64,000 nt of DNA from Sitta carolinensis (Eukaryota; Chordata; Aves; Passeriformes; Sittidae), in contig JAVUNC010000006.1 of NCBI GenBank assembly GCA_032173965.1, positions 17,023,528 through 17,087,527 on the forward strand, read 5' to 3'. The position numbers were made by a program, and so were the translations under genes. Position 1 is the stretch's first letter, and every line of letters starts with the position of its first letter. The notes below the pieces were generated by a model. It was not told where the DNA came from. It saw only the letters and a program-made list of their open reading frames with translations, and did not search any database. Shown piece after piece: positions 26,101 through 38,941 of the stretch.

Positions 26101-26939
26101 CAACTTTCTTCTACTTGCTGCATAAGCTGCATTTCTCTTATTAGCACAGCAGTCTAGGGGGATTGCACTGAGTCATGCTCACTGAGATCTATGCCAAAGT
26201 CCTTCTGAACAGGCTTTTCGTAACAGACTGAAAATAAAGACTGAACTCAGAGAGGCATGAGCTGGCGCTTCCAGTGAAATTATGGATCAAAACCAGTTCC
26301 ATTGTGAAGAAAACAGGGGTGATAAAAGGAGGTTTCAAGTATGAAAAGTGAAAACAAAGTCAGCTGAAGAATGAAACACCAGATTGAAACTGGACAGCAA
26401 AAATTGCCAATGGCTATCTGAATTTAGAGGTGGCAAGGCCACCTGTAAAATCGTCAGCCTGGATTAGAACTTCAGTCTAACTTCAGCACTGTGACATCAC
26501 TACTATGCAAAAATTAGCTCAGGAAAGACAAATAAAATACTATTGTTAGAAAATGGAAGAAACTGATTTATGAGATGAGAATAAAAGAGGTATATTCCTA
26601 TAATTTTGCTAAACCATCGCCTACATATTGTTGGTGGATACAGGCACAGTGGAAGGAAAGGAGATATTTCAAGTATCACAACAGACCATAACTACCTAAA
26701 GAAGTAATAACTTACATTGAGAAAAGGATAATTTTAGATATATATTAGAAAATACTTTCTGATCCATTAGACTCTAATAAAATCTTCTGAGGAAAGTGCT
26801 GAAATCCTGGTTATTTAAGAAATTTAGCAATTAGACTGAAAGGAGTAACAGGCATACGCTAAGAAGAACAGTACAGAACCTGCAAGAAATTGAAAAAAAT
26901 TCTATCAGGTCATCTAATTCACCTTAATTTCTATGAAAA

Positions 26940-27610
26940 TTAATGTTTGCTCTTTTCCCTTGGTTTAAATTTTGCTCATCCAGTCATGAAACCTTTTAAA
27001 TCTCTGGACTCTAAAAATGTCTTTTATTCAGGCAGCAGTGCCTCAAAGCTATTCACGCTAATTAGCCAAGGTCATTTAAATACATTTTTCATGAAGCACC
27101 TTAAACTCAGTGTGCCATTTTATCTATTTATCAAATTGCTAATCAATATGCTATACCACAGTTACCACTGGGCCTCGAGTTACACAGAGAATGCTGCACG
27201 AATTTAAATCGTACAAGCTGCTGTCTGCATAAATGAAATTAAAGTGTATGCATTGATCATTATTCACAATAGAAAAGAAGAGGCCTAAATACATTCACAG
27301 CAGAAATCTGTATTTTAAGTAAATCTTAACTGTATTGTTGGCCTCTTTTTGTATATGTTTTTTAACAAGCCTTGTATTAAACTAGCTTCGATTTCACTTT
27401 CTTTCTCCAGCATATTACCTCCACCATATTGGTAAAGTAATTTATTCCATCCTCTGTGGAGACCCTGGATCTCATTTGCCAGCATATTTATCTTTCCTGC
27501 CACTGCACTGTCATTCATCTGCAATCTCCACAGAATACCAGACCTGTGCAGAATTTCAATTAGGATTGATTCAACTAAATCCAGGCCACAGAACTGAGGC
27601 TGACAGGGTG
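26940..27610. promoter_or_regulatory. Possible conserved non-coding element cluster
   Basis: This stretch is complex, free of simple repeats and mobile elements, and holds homeodomain-core TAATTA/TTAATTA-like sites together with GCTAATTAGCC (27058-27068), CTAATCAAT and a TTTAAAT series. A minus-strand frame at 27315-27524 (69 codons) has an unusually balanced amino acid composition (MQMNDSAVAGKINMLANEIQ at its start) and is preceded by GGAGATTGCAG, which could serve as a splice acceptor. No known protein matches. Enhancer or unrecognised exon are both inference; an alignment with other birds would decide. Confidence 0.22.
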
Positions 27611-27917
27611 ACCCCCTGAGAATTTGATGTGTTGAATCCTAAAACAAAAAAAAACAGTAAAACTGCAAAATAGAAAACAGCTCAAGTTTAACACCCTAAT
27701 TCATTAACTCCTCTATACACTCAGTTTACTCTGTCTCACAATAAGTTTTTTCAGACTCTCTGCTTTGTTTACAGTAGTTTCAACTACCACAGGAAAGACA
27801 TTGACATAAAAATCTTTACTCTTCCTCTGAGGTCTAATCAGCTCAAACCCAGGCAGCTTGTAATGAACAAAAAAATTATTTCCATGGAGGCTGAGCTACC
27901 TTAAGCTTTCTATTCTG

Positions 27918-27932
27918 TATATATATATATAT
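27918..27932. repeat. Short TA microsatellite
   Basis: About seven TA units, uninterrupted. Confidence 0.9.
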
Positions 27933-30900
27933 TCAAAAATCAATACAGTATAGGTACACAGGTAAAATAGCTTTGATTGGATCCTTGACTTCACAGACTT
28001 CCAGTGCTTTTCAGTGTAATCATTGACAGACTTCATCGGCTTGTCAGTTAAATGTCCTAAAAGAATTTCCTAAATAATATGTGGTTACTAGAACAATCTT
28101 GTAGGTTTCAAGACAACTAAACTCCAGAACAGGAGGAATCTGGGAGGTCTTTTTTCTTGTAGTAAGTAAGTGTCCACTATTCGAGTTTTAACTTTACCTT
28201 AGTTGTACACAACTTGAGACTTACTTTGATTGAACACCAGAAGCAGGTGTAAGTACATGCTCAGTTTTACACAAAGTATTACAATAGAATAGAGAAATTG
28301 TAACAATTCTACATTTAATGAGATTTTTTGTTGTTAGTAAAGAATTATATTGAATAAATTTTCCCTAAAGATCAAATTTAACCACTGAAAACCATGAATT
28401 TCTACCTCACTTAATGTGAAAGGTAAGATAAGAACTCACATATTAACCACTTACCAAACATTAAATCAAACAAAAGAATAGAAATGGAGTTGGGAAATAT
28501 TCACACACACACATATTAATGTTAAATAGAACATGAGTCTGCTGGAACTAGATGAAATAATTAAAAGAGGCATTGATTTGTTTGTGCATAGAGATACGAC
28601 ATCAATGAATCTAGCATAAGCAAAGAAATTAAGAAATTAATTTATATTTGAAGGGGTGTCATATTATTGTAACTTGACCAAACTAGAAAATATTTCACAT
28701 GTGACAAATATTTTGGAATCCTTTATCTGTCACAGACAGAATTTTCTCAGTGTATTAGGATTACCCTGAAGAAGTATAATTATCACCAATTAAAAATTAA
28801 TATCTATACAATAGATAGAATACAAAAGAAAGAACTGCCTATAAAGTAGATTTCTTTCTGAAATTTGGTCACAGATCTATGTGTAACTGCAAAAAAGAGG
28901 ACACTGCATTAATACCTACTTTATTGCATTAATATAATAGATCTGTGCCTTTGGTCTATAAGCACAGTATAGTGGAGGTACAAAAAAAATCCTGCTCCAA
29001 ATATATTTTTTGATAATTAGTCCTTTCCAAGGCTGTCCTGAGGTAGCAGATTATGACAATTAGAATTTTTCTCCAGTAATATATATATAGAGAAAAGTTA
29101 CAATAAACACATAAATACAAAGCATAAATATTTTTATTATCCTTTCTTTGGGGAATGGGTGAAGAAACACAGATGTGCTGCTACACTACTTACAGCTGTC
29201 ATGTGGATACAAGGGAGAATTTTAAAGTATGAGAACATAATAATGAGATTCAAATTAAATTGGAGTGGATACAGGGGAATTTTGCCATCTTCCTTCATTT
29301 GTCTAGGTTTGATCCATTTCTTCATTGATCATAAACCAGCTTTTCCAGACACTGGGCATTTATCTGACTAATAAATAGTCTTTTATTCCCCGATTCATAA
29401 CCTGAAACTAAGATCCAGTTGTTCTATTTAGACGTTTGTTTCTGTATTTGGAAGGGTTTCTACATGCTATAGTTTAAAATAATAATAAGCAAAAATACTA
29501 AAAGAAGAAACTATTGCTGGTGAAAATTTCAAGAGCTCAATTACATCACGTTCCTTGCCTTATGACATAACACCAGATATGAGAAGATAAAGCCTTTATT
29601 TTCACACTTGAGATCCTCTTATATTTAACCTGACCCAAAGCCCCATTATTTAAAGTCACCCTAGGTAGTGTCTCATAAACTCTCTAATCATTTTACTTAC
29701 TTTCATTTCATTTCACCCATTCTTCTTCCATTATACTTCCTACAACCTTCAAAAGTTTTAAGAATCACAATCTTTACAAATGCTATAGAAGAAGACCTCC
29801 ATACATGTGTCTTCACTACGTTGCCCACTATTTTCTTTCTGATGAGTAAGGCATTTTGTTCTTTCAATTTATTTATACAGTCTTTTTTATTACATTTTAT
29901 TGTTTGAAACTGTTTCTTGTGACTTTTCTGGTCTGATTGGTCTATTATTCTTATTCTATCACCTTGCATTCAGATCTTTTTCATTCCTGTGTAATTTCTA
30001 TTTGTTTTTCAAGTCCCTAATCTGATAAAGTAACATAGGTCTTTTGTTATATTTTCTATCTCTATTTCTCATCAGGAAATTTCACTGTTGTGCTTTTGAT
30101 AAGGTCCTTTACTTTGACTGACACTTCAGCCTACACCATTTTAACCCTAGATCAAATTCTGAATAGACCATTTTTCATTTTCAGTGATTTTATTGTGATT
30201 TTTTGGGGGGTTTGTTGTCACTTTAATGGCATCAATATATTTAAAATACTCAGAAATTGCATTCCTACCTTTACAAATCAAAGTAAAGAAGCAAAGAGAG
30301 AAAAAGTGGCCTTTAAATTTTCATCTATCTAGACATACCTAATTCTGATGTCTTGTTATATTTTCATTACTCTTGTTATTTCAATCAGTTTCCCATCATA
30401 TATTTTTATTCACAATAAATGTCACTTATATAAGTCATTTCTAGAGCTTTTTTGCAGTTACTGTATTTTCAGAATGGCATTTTCAAAGGTACATTGACAC
30501 TGTTTACTTTTCCAATTGAAACTCACTTTATTGCTGAATACTGGGGTTTTTTATATTACATTTTTACATCCTTCAATATAAAGGAAATCCTTCTCTTATT
30601 AATGGCTGTAGCAAATTTATAATGGCCTCCGTGACCCTGGATCAGCCATAAGGAAGATATAAACAGGTAAGGATGAAGGATAATGACTGAGGCTGTAAAG
30701 TTTCTAAATATTTTGTCTACTAGCAGCTCTGCTTAATCCTCACTGCTCTATTCTTCCTTTTACTTTCAAATAGGTAGAACAGTGACTTCACTAAATGTGC
30801 TAGAACATTTTCAGAATGCACTGCATAATACAGTGTGTTCCTGAAATCTATGTACAGCACAAACACATTTCCTATTTGAAGCCAGGTTGATAGATATATG

Positions 30901-33900
30901 TGACAGTTTTTGTCTCATTACTTCTTTATAACTGTTTAGCTTAATTTCATTCTAGAGCTTTACCCATCTATGAAAACATTAAAATGAAAAAAAGTAGGCA
31001 CATTATTCTAGGCTGTTGTCACACCCACAGCAAGAGTAGTAGAGGGAAGAGAGAGGAGCCAGAAATACTGCAGTGATGGACAATTCAGGACATTGGACAT
31101 CTGTTGATTGGATCTAGGATCATTATTTCTGTCATTTACTGAATGGATTGTTGGGGATTGTTTTCCTTTGGAGATATTTTCAAAAAAGAACGATGCAGTT
31201 ACAGAAAATGCTGTATGATGGCATGGCCCCACCTGCTATTTATTCCCTATCCAATACTTAAAGCATCAGAGTTTCACCATTCTACATATTTGTAAGACTT
31301 TGTTCCTCATAGAGTGTGCTTCAAAGTACAGACTATTTATTTCATCGGAGCTCTGGAAACAAGTTTTGCATATTATCATTTAGCAAGGCTTCATCAATGC
31401 AGCTGGCAATGTGAAAACTCAAAAATGTCCAAGACGTCAATTAGACAAGATTATCAAGACATATCAGTTATCAGGGCTCTGCTGCACTTGTCAATGTACT
31501 CACATATGAAAAAAACCTGTCCTCTGAAACCAAACCCTTATAATCTTAACAGACAAGAGGAGATACCACCTGAATTATAAAACTATAAATAGTTAAAGTT
31601 CCCCATTAATAAAATCTACATTAATTGTGTGGTAATTCATGGTATATCTACATCTCCATAAAACACCCAGATTAAGATGAGTATATTTAAACACTGCATA
31701 CTTCAGTAACATTTTTTTTAGTTGGAGACTACCTGATAGCTAATATTGTGAGTTTATATAATAAAATAATAAGGAAAAAATAATTTAATTCCATAATCAG
31801 CTTTCTATTACAATCATACCTAACTTGGCAGTTAAACTAAAGTCTAATGAAAACCAGCTATTTTGCCCCTGCTAAAGAAACAAGGAAGAATATGCGTATT
31901 TTAAGATTAAAACCTCTGTGAAAAAATCATTTGTACTTACTAAGTTTTTCCTTAGTCACATTACTGTAAATTAAGCTCCAATGTGAATTTACAGCACACT
32001 AATGACACTACAGTGATTTCCCATGGGGATATTAGAAAAACATGTTAACAGTATAATAAAAACAAATTGAATTGAATCCTTTCTCTGGTAAAACAAAATT
32101 TAGTAGAAGTTGTCTTAGCTAAGGAAAAACCACATAAGAAAAGGGAAAAAAATCTAGATTAATCTATTTACATAAAATTATTTGACCTTCTAAAATGTCA
32201 ATTGAATAATATGTGTTCATTAATAATGTATTTGATAATTAACTGGGAAAAATTGACTAATATATTATTCACAAATATTATTCAAATATGTCTAAAACAT
32301 ATCCTGCATAAAAGAGATGACTTCAAATCATCAGTGTGGTCTGCAGTATCACATTCATAGTTCTATGAATCCTTACTGCTGCTGCTCCATTAGCTTTTCA
32401 GGAGCTGACACTGGAGAGTCAGATGGGTTCTAATTAGTGAGGCTTCAATATAACATTAAATTCTGTTAAAAAAACCTCAGGGTTTGGCCCTCCATATTTT
32501 AATGTTATACACTCAGAAAGGTGTTATGCTTAATATATTTCAATAGTTCAATATATCTTCCATCTGGTCACTCAAAGAATGCAATTTTTTAACATATCAA
32601 CACCAAAGTGGAAAAATCTCTTTCAATAACTAATAACAGTGCTCACTTATTGCTAAAAACACCCTTGATTTCAAATTCTTTGTACATTTGATAGAGCACA
32701 CTCAAATGATAGAAATTTTGGACAAATATTTTCATGCTTATTATCCCCACCTCATTGAAGGCGAGTGTAATTCACACCTGTATATAGACTGGTATCTCTT
32801 TAATCATTTTCTCCCAGCCAAAGAACCTAGTATTTATGCTGTGTCAAGTATATTCCTCCTAAACATAGATTTTCATGGCTTATGTTAGCTCTAACTAATA
32901 AATGTCTCTGTTATAGATATGTACACACAGGCAGATTTTTGCTCTGAGGACTGCAGAAATGATTCTTCACCTTATTCAGACTTCAGAATCACAGGAAAAC
33001 CTTTGAGATTGCAGTGCAAAGTGGGACTATCCATAAATTGTCACATACTCAGGTAAATACACAGTTTTTCACCAACTTAAGTGAAATTTAAACATTCAAA
33101 ATAGCTGAAGTCAGCTCCTCTTCTAGCTAAAAATTGTACGTATTGGAAACGTCTTCTATCAAACGTCATCAAACATGAATCAAATATGTAATTTATATAC
33201 ATGCATATATCCTCCAGAGAAAGGTAAACTCTTAGCATATAGGGAGACAAGACCTTTCAAAGGGATTTTCTAACCTTGGTCCTAGAAAGAGCTATATGCA
33301 TTCCAGTCTTCCCAAGAAGAAATAATGCTATTATATTCCTTGTGATTACTCACATTCACTCCCTCATTTCTAGGCAGTATATTTTAGAAGCTAGGTAAAT
33401 CATAAACAGATGGCAGACATAACTAACGTGTGAATAAGCTAGCACTGATGCTCAGCACAGATTTGACCTGCCTCATTTGGAACCTTTGGAGGTTGGTGTC
33501 AGTGAACTAAATTCCTCTCCTTTTGAATGCCCATGTGGTGAATAATGTTTTAATTTTTTGTCTCATTCTCATTTTACAAAACTGTCTTCATAAAGTGCAA
33601 AGGAAGAAAAATAACAAGAAAATGAAGAAGCTGATGAAAATTAATTTTTGAATGCTTGCTTGATCAGAGAGAAGAAAAGATATAACCAGCATAATTAATG
33701 GTCTTATCTTTAAAAACTTTTAATTAAAGTTGTGCATGTTCTTCCGAATATAGGTAATAAATATTAACGAGGTGCACAATATTCTGTAATACTATATATG
33801 GTTTAAACATCACAAATTTCTCAGGATATACTTATTCACATCATGTCTGAATTTGTTCCCAGCAATGCAAGATGGTCTTGATGTTCCAAATATTTGTGGA

Positions 33901-34784
33901 AGGAAATACCTAATTAATGATTTTGAGAATCCAAAGATGACAAAAAACATATTGTAGAAGACTCAAACTTTGATAGGAAATATTGGGAGTTTTTTGCTTT
34001 GACTGATTGGATAGCTTCCACATGGATGAAACACATGCTAAATTATTTACAGATAATTACATCTCTGTGCTGTTGCTAAAATATTGAGACACCATTGTCC
34101 CACAGGAGAAACTGTGACAGACATTGGCACATCAGCTAATGAATAGCTGTGGGGTAATGGAAAAAAAAGAGCTTCCACAAGACCTTAGTATTAGGAAACA
34201 GAATGTCTGTAAGTATTCCACACTCAGAAAAGAAATACGCTTTCTTTTTCCCCTCCTTCCTACTAATTACATACAGAGCAAGTGTTCAACCCTTGGTAGA
34301 ACTTGCTTGAAGGTGATTTTTTCTGGAAATAGTCTCAAGACCCTCTCCACTCCCTTTTCATTATAGCAAATTATGACCTAGAAATGCAGAATAATTACCT
34401 TCAACCAAAGACATTTTCAAATACTCACAAAAGATTAGGCAGTTGTATTGGAGAAAAGATGTATCACTACTGACCTAGGGATACAGTTCTCACGCAGTTT
34501 TTGGAGTTATGGAGGTTGTTGTTTCACACCACAGAGAGAAAAAAAAAAATGAGAGAAACATCCCCAGGACATACAGTCAGTATAAGAGCACCACAGAATT
34601 GAACAGAAAGTCTACATTTTAAACAAATATTTGTACATTTAAACTAGCTATCAGCTGGCAGATTTCACTCTTTATTTAAGTCAATGGAAAGAATAGTACC
34701 TGGAATATTTTTACAGAAAAACTATATGAAGATTATTGAAGTTTTCTCAACCATTACTGTCTTAAGAAAAAAATTCCTTTACCA

Positions 34785-35020
34785 TAGAATTATGGGATTG
34801 AATATAGTCCAAAGGGACCCTTTAAAGTAGGTGCCCCATTTCACAGGGCATACTGCAGTAAGGTAGAAAAGGACATCACTGATAATAAATAATCCTTATA
34901 AACTCTGTCTAAATCTCCAGAACAGTGGTAATTCCAAGGATCTATGTGGCTTCAACTTGCCATAAGTGATAGGAATCCATCTTTAAGACACCATCTTATG
35001 TCATTTATCTAGCATAATCA
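34785..35020 (-). mobile_element. Probable CR1 LINE 3' relic, highly diverged
   Basis: The plus strand opens CATAGAATTATGGGATTGAA, then AGTCCAAAGGGACCCTTTAAAG, close in layout to the reverse complement of a CR1 3' end (CATAGAATCAT...TTGGAAGGGACCTTTAAAGATC). Beyond about 34840 only weak islands persist, such as TAAATCTCCAGAACAGTGG for the usual GAACACCTCCAGGGATGGG. The right edge is uncertain. Confidence 0.42.
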
Positions 35021-35219
35021 TCACCTGCACAATTCTAATACTAGTACAAAACAGTTCATAAAGATGTAATCTGTTCAGCAGACAGATTAAACAGAACCTC
35101 TACCAAGAGTAAAATAAATTAGATGTAAACACATCCTTGAAGTATATGCTTATGTTTTTTCCAGGATAGAACTTGAAAGCTTAATAAGTTTGAATTTCTG
35201 ATTTAGGAATTTAATTACC

Positions 35220-35261
<42 letters not shown>
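35220..35261. repeat. T17-A25 back-to-back homopolymers
   Basis: A run of 17 T is immediately followed by 25 A, giving a self-complementary tract able to form an AT hairpin. It lies between the diverged CR1 at 34.8 kb and the long CR1 at 35.5 kb. Run lengths in such tracts are error-prone in assemblies. Confidence 0.9.
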
Positions 35262-35470
35262 GAGTATACCAAAATACAAATGTGCAACGAGGCCTATAAT
35301 TCCCCCAAGAATTAAAGTAAACTAGTCACCCAGCATCCAACTCTTGCTTTGAATATATACCTTTAGCAAAGCACATTTTTCTGGTATTCAGCTACACTAA
35401 TGTGAAAAGTGTCCCTTACAACTCTGCATACAGATTCATGAGTTGGACTACAGTGTATGATATCACAAAG

Positions 35471-38005
35471 GTAGAATTATAGAATCAGAATATCCTGAGT
35501 AAGAAAGGACCTACAAGGACCATTGATTTCAGCTTCTGGCCCTGCACAAGACCACCTCAAGAGTCATACCATGTGCCCGAGAGTATTTTCCAAATGCTTC
35601 TTGAACTCTGTCAGGCTTAGTGCTGTTACCACTGCTCTAGTTCTCAATCAGCCTCTGGGAGAAGATCCTTTTCCTAATACCCAACCTAAGCCTCAATTGA
35701 CACAACTTCAGGCTGGCCATCTCTCATTTGGCCATCTCAGGTTCTGTCAGTGGTAACTGTAGGGGAGAGTTCGGTGCCTGCCCCTCCACTTCCCCTCCTG
35801 AGGCATCTGTACACCACTATGAGATCTATCCTCAATCCTGTCTTCTCCAGGCTGAACAGACCAAGAGACCTCAGCTGGTCTTTTTATGACTTCCTCTCTA
35901 TACTCTTCACCACCTTAATTGCCCTCCTTTGGATGCTCTCTAACTGCTTTTTATTGTTCTTATTTTGCAGCACCCAAAACTCATAGTAAGGCCACTATGT
36001 GGCCAGCTCAGAGCAGAGTGGGACAATCCCCTCCCTTGCCCTTCTGGCCATGCTGTGTCTGATGCACCCCAGGACAGGCTTGGCCCTCCTGGCTGCCAGG
36101 GCACTGCTGGCTCGTATTGAACTCGCCCTTGACCAGGACCCCAGGTCCCTTTCCATGGCACTGCTCTCCAGCATCTCGTTCCCCAGTCTGTTTGTACACC
36201 AGGATTGCCCTGTCCCAGGTGCAGAATCCAGCATTTTCCCTTGCTGAACTTCACGTGATTGGTGATTGCTTAGACCTCTAACTTGTCACAGTCTCTCTGC
36301 AGGGCCTCCCTGCCTTTGAGGGAGTGAGTAGCTCCTTCTAATTTAATATCATAGGCAAATTTGTTAGTATCCCTTCCAGTCCTGCATCCAAGTAATTCAT
36401 GAATATGTTTAAAGAGCACTGGCCCTAAAATAGAGCCCTGTGGAATCCCACTAGGGACAGGTCTCCAGTCTGATGTCACCCCCTTCACTGTCACCCTTTG
36501 TGCCTGACCCATGAGCCAGCTGCTCACCCATCCATGATGTGTTTATCCAGCTGTGTGCTGGGCATCTTGTCCTGAAGGCTTCTGTGAGAGGAAGAATCGA
36601 AAGCTTTACTGAAATCCAAAAAGATTACATCAGTTGGCTTCACTTGATCACCAAACTGGGTCACCTGGTCATAAAGGGAAATAAGGTGTGATAATCAGGA
36701 CTTTCCTCTCATGAAGCCATATTGGCTGTGATCAATGACTGTATTGTCTTTCAGGTGTTTTTCAATACCTCCCAGAATAATGTTCTCCATAAAACACTTG
36801 AGGGAAACTATCAGTTCTCTACTGTCCAGGGTCATCCTTCTTACCCTTCCTGAAAATTGGGACATTCATAATGTTCCAGTCTTCTGGGACCTCACCTGAT
36901 TCCCCATAGCATTCCAAAAAGTCACTGACAGAATTCTCCAGAAGACACCAGCCAGCTCTTGTATTCTAGGATGAATCCCACTAGGGCACATAGACATAGG
37001 GATCCAGCTGGAGAAGGAAGTTCAGAGTCAGCTGGGAGTCTATCATTCTCATGGTCCTCTAGCTCATGCCATTGGGACTCCCAGAGCCTATAAGTGGTGT
37101 TGAAGACCTAAGCGAAGAAAGTATTAAACACCTCTGCTGTGTCTATGTCCCCGATTGCAAGGAGACTGTCCTCATCATAAAAATGGGATAATGCAATTTC
37201 TGGACTGCCTTTTGCTGTTTATATATATTTTTAAAGCCCTTTTAATTGTCCCTCGCAGTAATCTATTTGAACTTCGGCCACACAAGTTTTCTCCCTACAG
37301 TGGTAAGCAGTATCTCTGTATTCCTCCCATTGCTTCCTCTGGTCATAAACCTTCCCTTTTTGCCTTAATTCCAATAGATGATTCATGCTCAGTGAAGCCA
37401 GCCTTCTGCCTTGCCTGTTTGACTTCTGACATTTGAAAATTGCCTGCTCCTGGGCCCTTAGGAGGCAGCGCTTAAAACATGATCAGCACTGATGGGCCCC
37501 AGAACCTTCAAAAGCATTTTCCCAGGGGATCTTACTAATTTCCTGAGCAGCTTGAAGTCTGCTTGCCTCAGGCCTGCAGTTGAAGTATTGCTGCCACGTT
37601 TCCTCCTATCACCTGAGATTTTAAATTCAACTCTCATGGGCACCATGGCCAAGAGAGCTGCCAATTGCTTCACTCCTGACACCTTTGCTGTTAACAAGCA
37701 TCAGATCAAGCAGGGCACCTTCACTAATCATCTCTCTCGGTACATGTGGCATGAAGGTACCAGCCAGGTGTTTTAGCAATCTTCTGAACCTGTTTGTGCC
37801 AGCTGTGTGGTATTCCCACCTTACACCTAGTGAAAGGCCCCAGTAAGGATAGGGGCAGGTGAATTAGAGGTGCCCCTTTGTTCCTCGAAGGAGGAACCTT
37901 CATCAGTGTCATCATCCTGGCAGGATTGCCTACAGTATACACTCTGAATGGTATCCACTGTATCTGTAATCTTTGTCCCATAATCTTTATAAAGAGACTC
38001 TCAAC
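35471..38005 (-). mobile_element. CR1 LINE, long 5'-truncated copy (endonuclease C-terminus to 3' tail)
   Basis: The left edge is a CR1 3' terminus (minus strand: AGGATATTCTGATTCTATAATTCTAC), with the octamer-type tail. Reading upstream on the minus strand, ORF2 blocks follow in the expected order. First is the post-RT region (GCIRHSMARRAREGIVPLCS at about 36.0-36.1 kb, and MKFSKGKCWILHLGQGNP near 36.2 kb). Next are the reverse transcriptase palm (PSGIPQGSILGPVLF near 36.44 kb, then KFAYDIKLEG near 36.35 kb) and the RT fingers region, broken by stops (36.6-36.95 kb). Then come the linker (FKISGDRRKRGSNTSTAGLR near 37.6 kb) and the endonuclease C-terminal half (VESLFIKIMGQ near 37.99 kb; EGALLDLMLVNSK frame-shifted near 37.7 kb). 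The catalytic FADD of the RT reads FAYD here (codons at 36348-36356), so the first aspartate of the pair is lost. With many frameshifts and stops the copy is inactive. The 5' end lacks the endonuclease N-terminus, ORF1 and promoter. Confidence 0.93.
36270..36527 (-). pseudogene. CR1 ORF2 reverse transcriptase palm, decayed
   Basis: This is the longest clean RT frame inside the 35.5-38.0 kb CR1 (85 codons). It includes the PQGSILGPVLF motif of non-LTR reverse transcriptases and the region of the catalytic aspartate pair, here FAYD for the usual FADD, followed by KGREALQRDCDKL (usual EGRKALQRDLDRL). The altered catalytic position alone should abolish polymerisation. The frame is closed on both sides relative to the roughly 900-residue intact protein. 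Confidence 0.9.
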
Positions 38006-38876
38006 CATGCCATTACCAACAGCAAGGTGTTAATACAACTTGCTATGGTGAAACACAGGGAATTAGTAAAACAAGAAAATATTTCGGTGGAATGCCATGC
38101 AATTTTTAATGTTTCAAATGTTGGGCATAAGACATTTCTTACCGAAGAAAATCTGGAGACAGTAGAGATTTTTACCACAATTCAAAGGCAGACAGTATCT
38201 CCTTGTATTTTTTGCTGTACATGACATGCTGCTTTGAACTGGGTTTTATGATGCTGTTCTTTGTCTGGTGTATGTCATGATAAAATGTGACATGACTGTC
38301 AGTTTCGTTATGTCAACAGGAATGAATAAATATTCACCTGGTTTGAATCTTTTTCTAACCTGGTAAATATTACCTTATTGGCATATCTATCCTCAGGTAA
38401 AGCAAAAGAGCAGCATATGCTTCATGGGGTACTCAAAATAACATTTGGAAAAAAGTCCTGCTCAAATTCAAAACCTAACATTTTTGTCCCCTGTCCAAGT
38501 TTGAGTGAATGATAACCATAATTATGTCCCCAGCTAGAAATTGTTATGCATCTTAGTGGTTTATGACTTCAGTTGAACATAAAGTAGAAAGAACAGATTT
38601 GCTCTGAAGAAAAAAAAGACTCTTGCCTGTAAATATTTTTGTGAAAGAAACAGTAAGCTATACAGACAGAATATTTTCTCATTACAGAGACAGATTCATT
38701 GCAAGAATTTGCCCACTAGCTGAAAAGTAACTTCCTGACAGTTTTTACCTTAAGTTTCTCAAAATTGGCCACAAAATGAATGATCCTCTACTTCAGTAAA
38801 ACCTCACAGACAGGACAGAAGTTCAACTATCTTCTACTCTTCCAAATAGATACTCTCCATGCTTTGTCCATGCTGT
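38006..38876. other. Unassigned AT-rich sequence 3' of the long CR1
   Basis: No gene or repeat recognised. CR1 homology is lost at about 38005; the first few tens of bases could be further diverged CR1. Confidence 0.45.
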
Positions 38877-38890
38877 AATGAATGAATGAA

Positions 38891-38941
<51 letters not shown>
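38877..38941. repeat. AATG/AAAT tetranucleotide microsatellite with A tail
   Basis: Three AATG units pass into about ten uninterrupted TAAA units and end in A11-A12. Probably polymorphic in length. Confidence 0.95.

Larger units (their letters stand above)
23173..34784. other. Long AT-rich unassigned interval
   Basis: No coding exon, RNA gene or mobile element was recognised in these 11.6 kb. Open frames of up to 113 codons (23236-23577 minus, 25132-25473 plus) are unassigned. A short TA tract lies at 27918-27932. The stretch 26940-27610 is listed separately as a possible conserved element. Confidence 0.5.
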
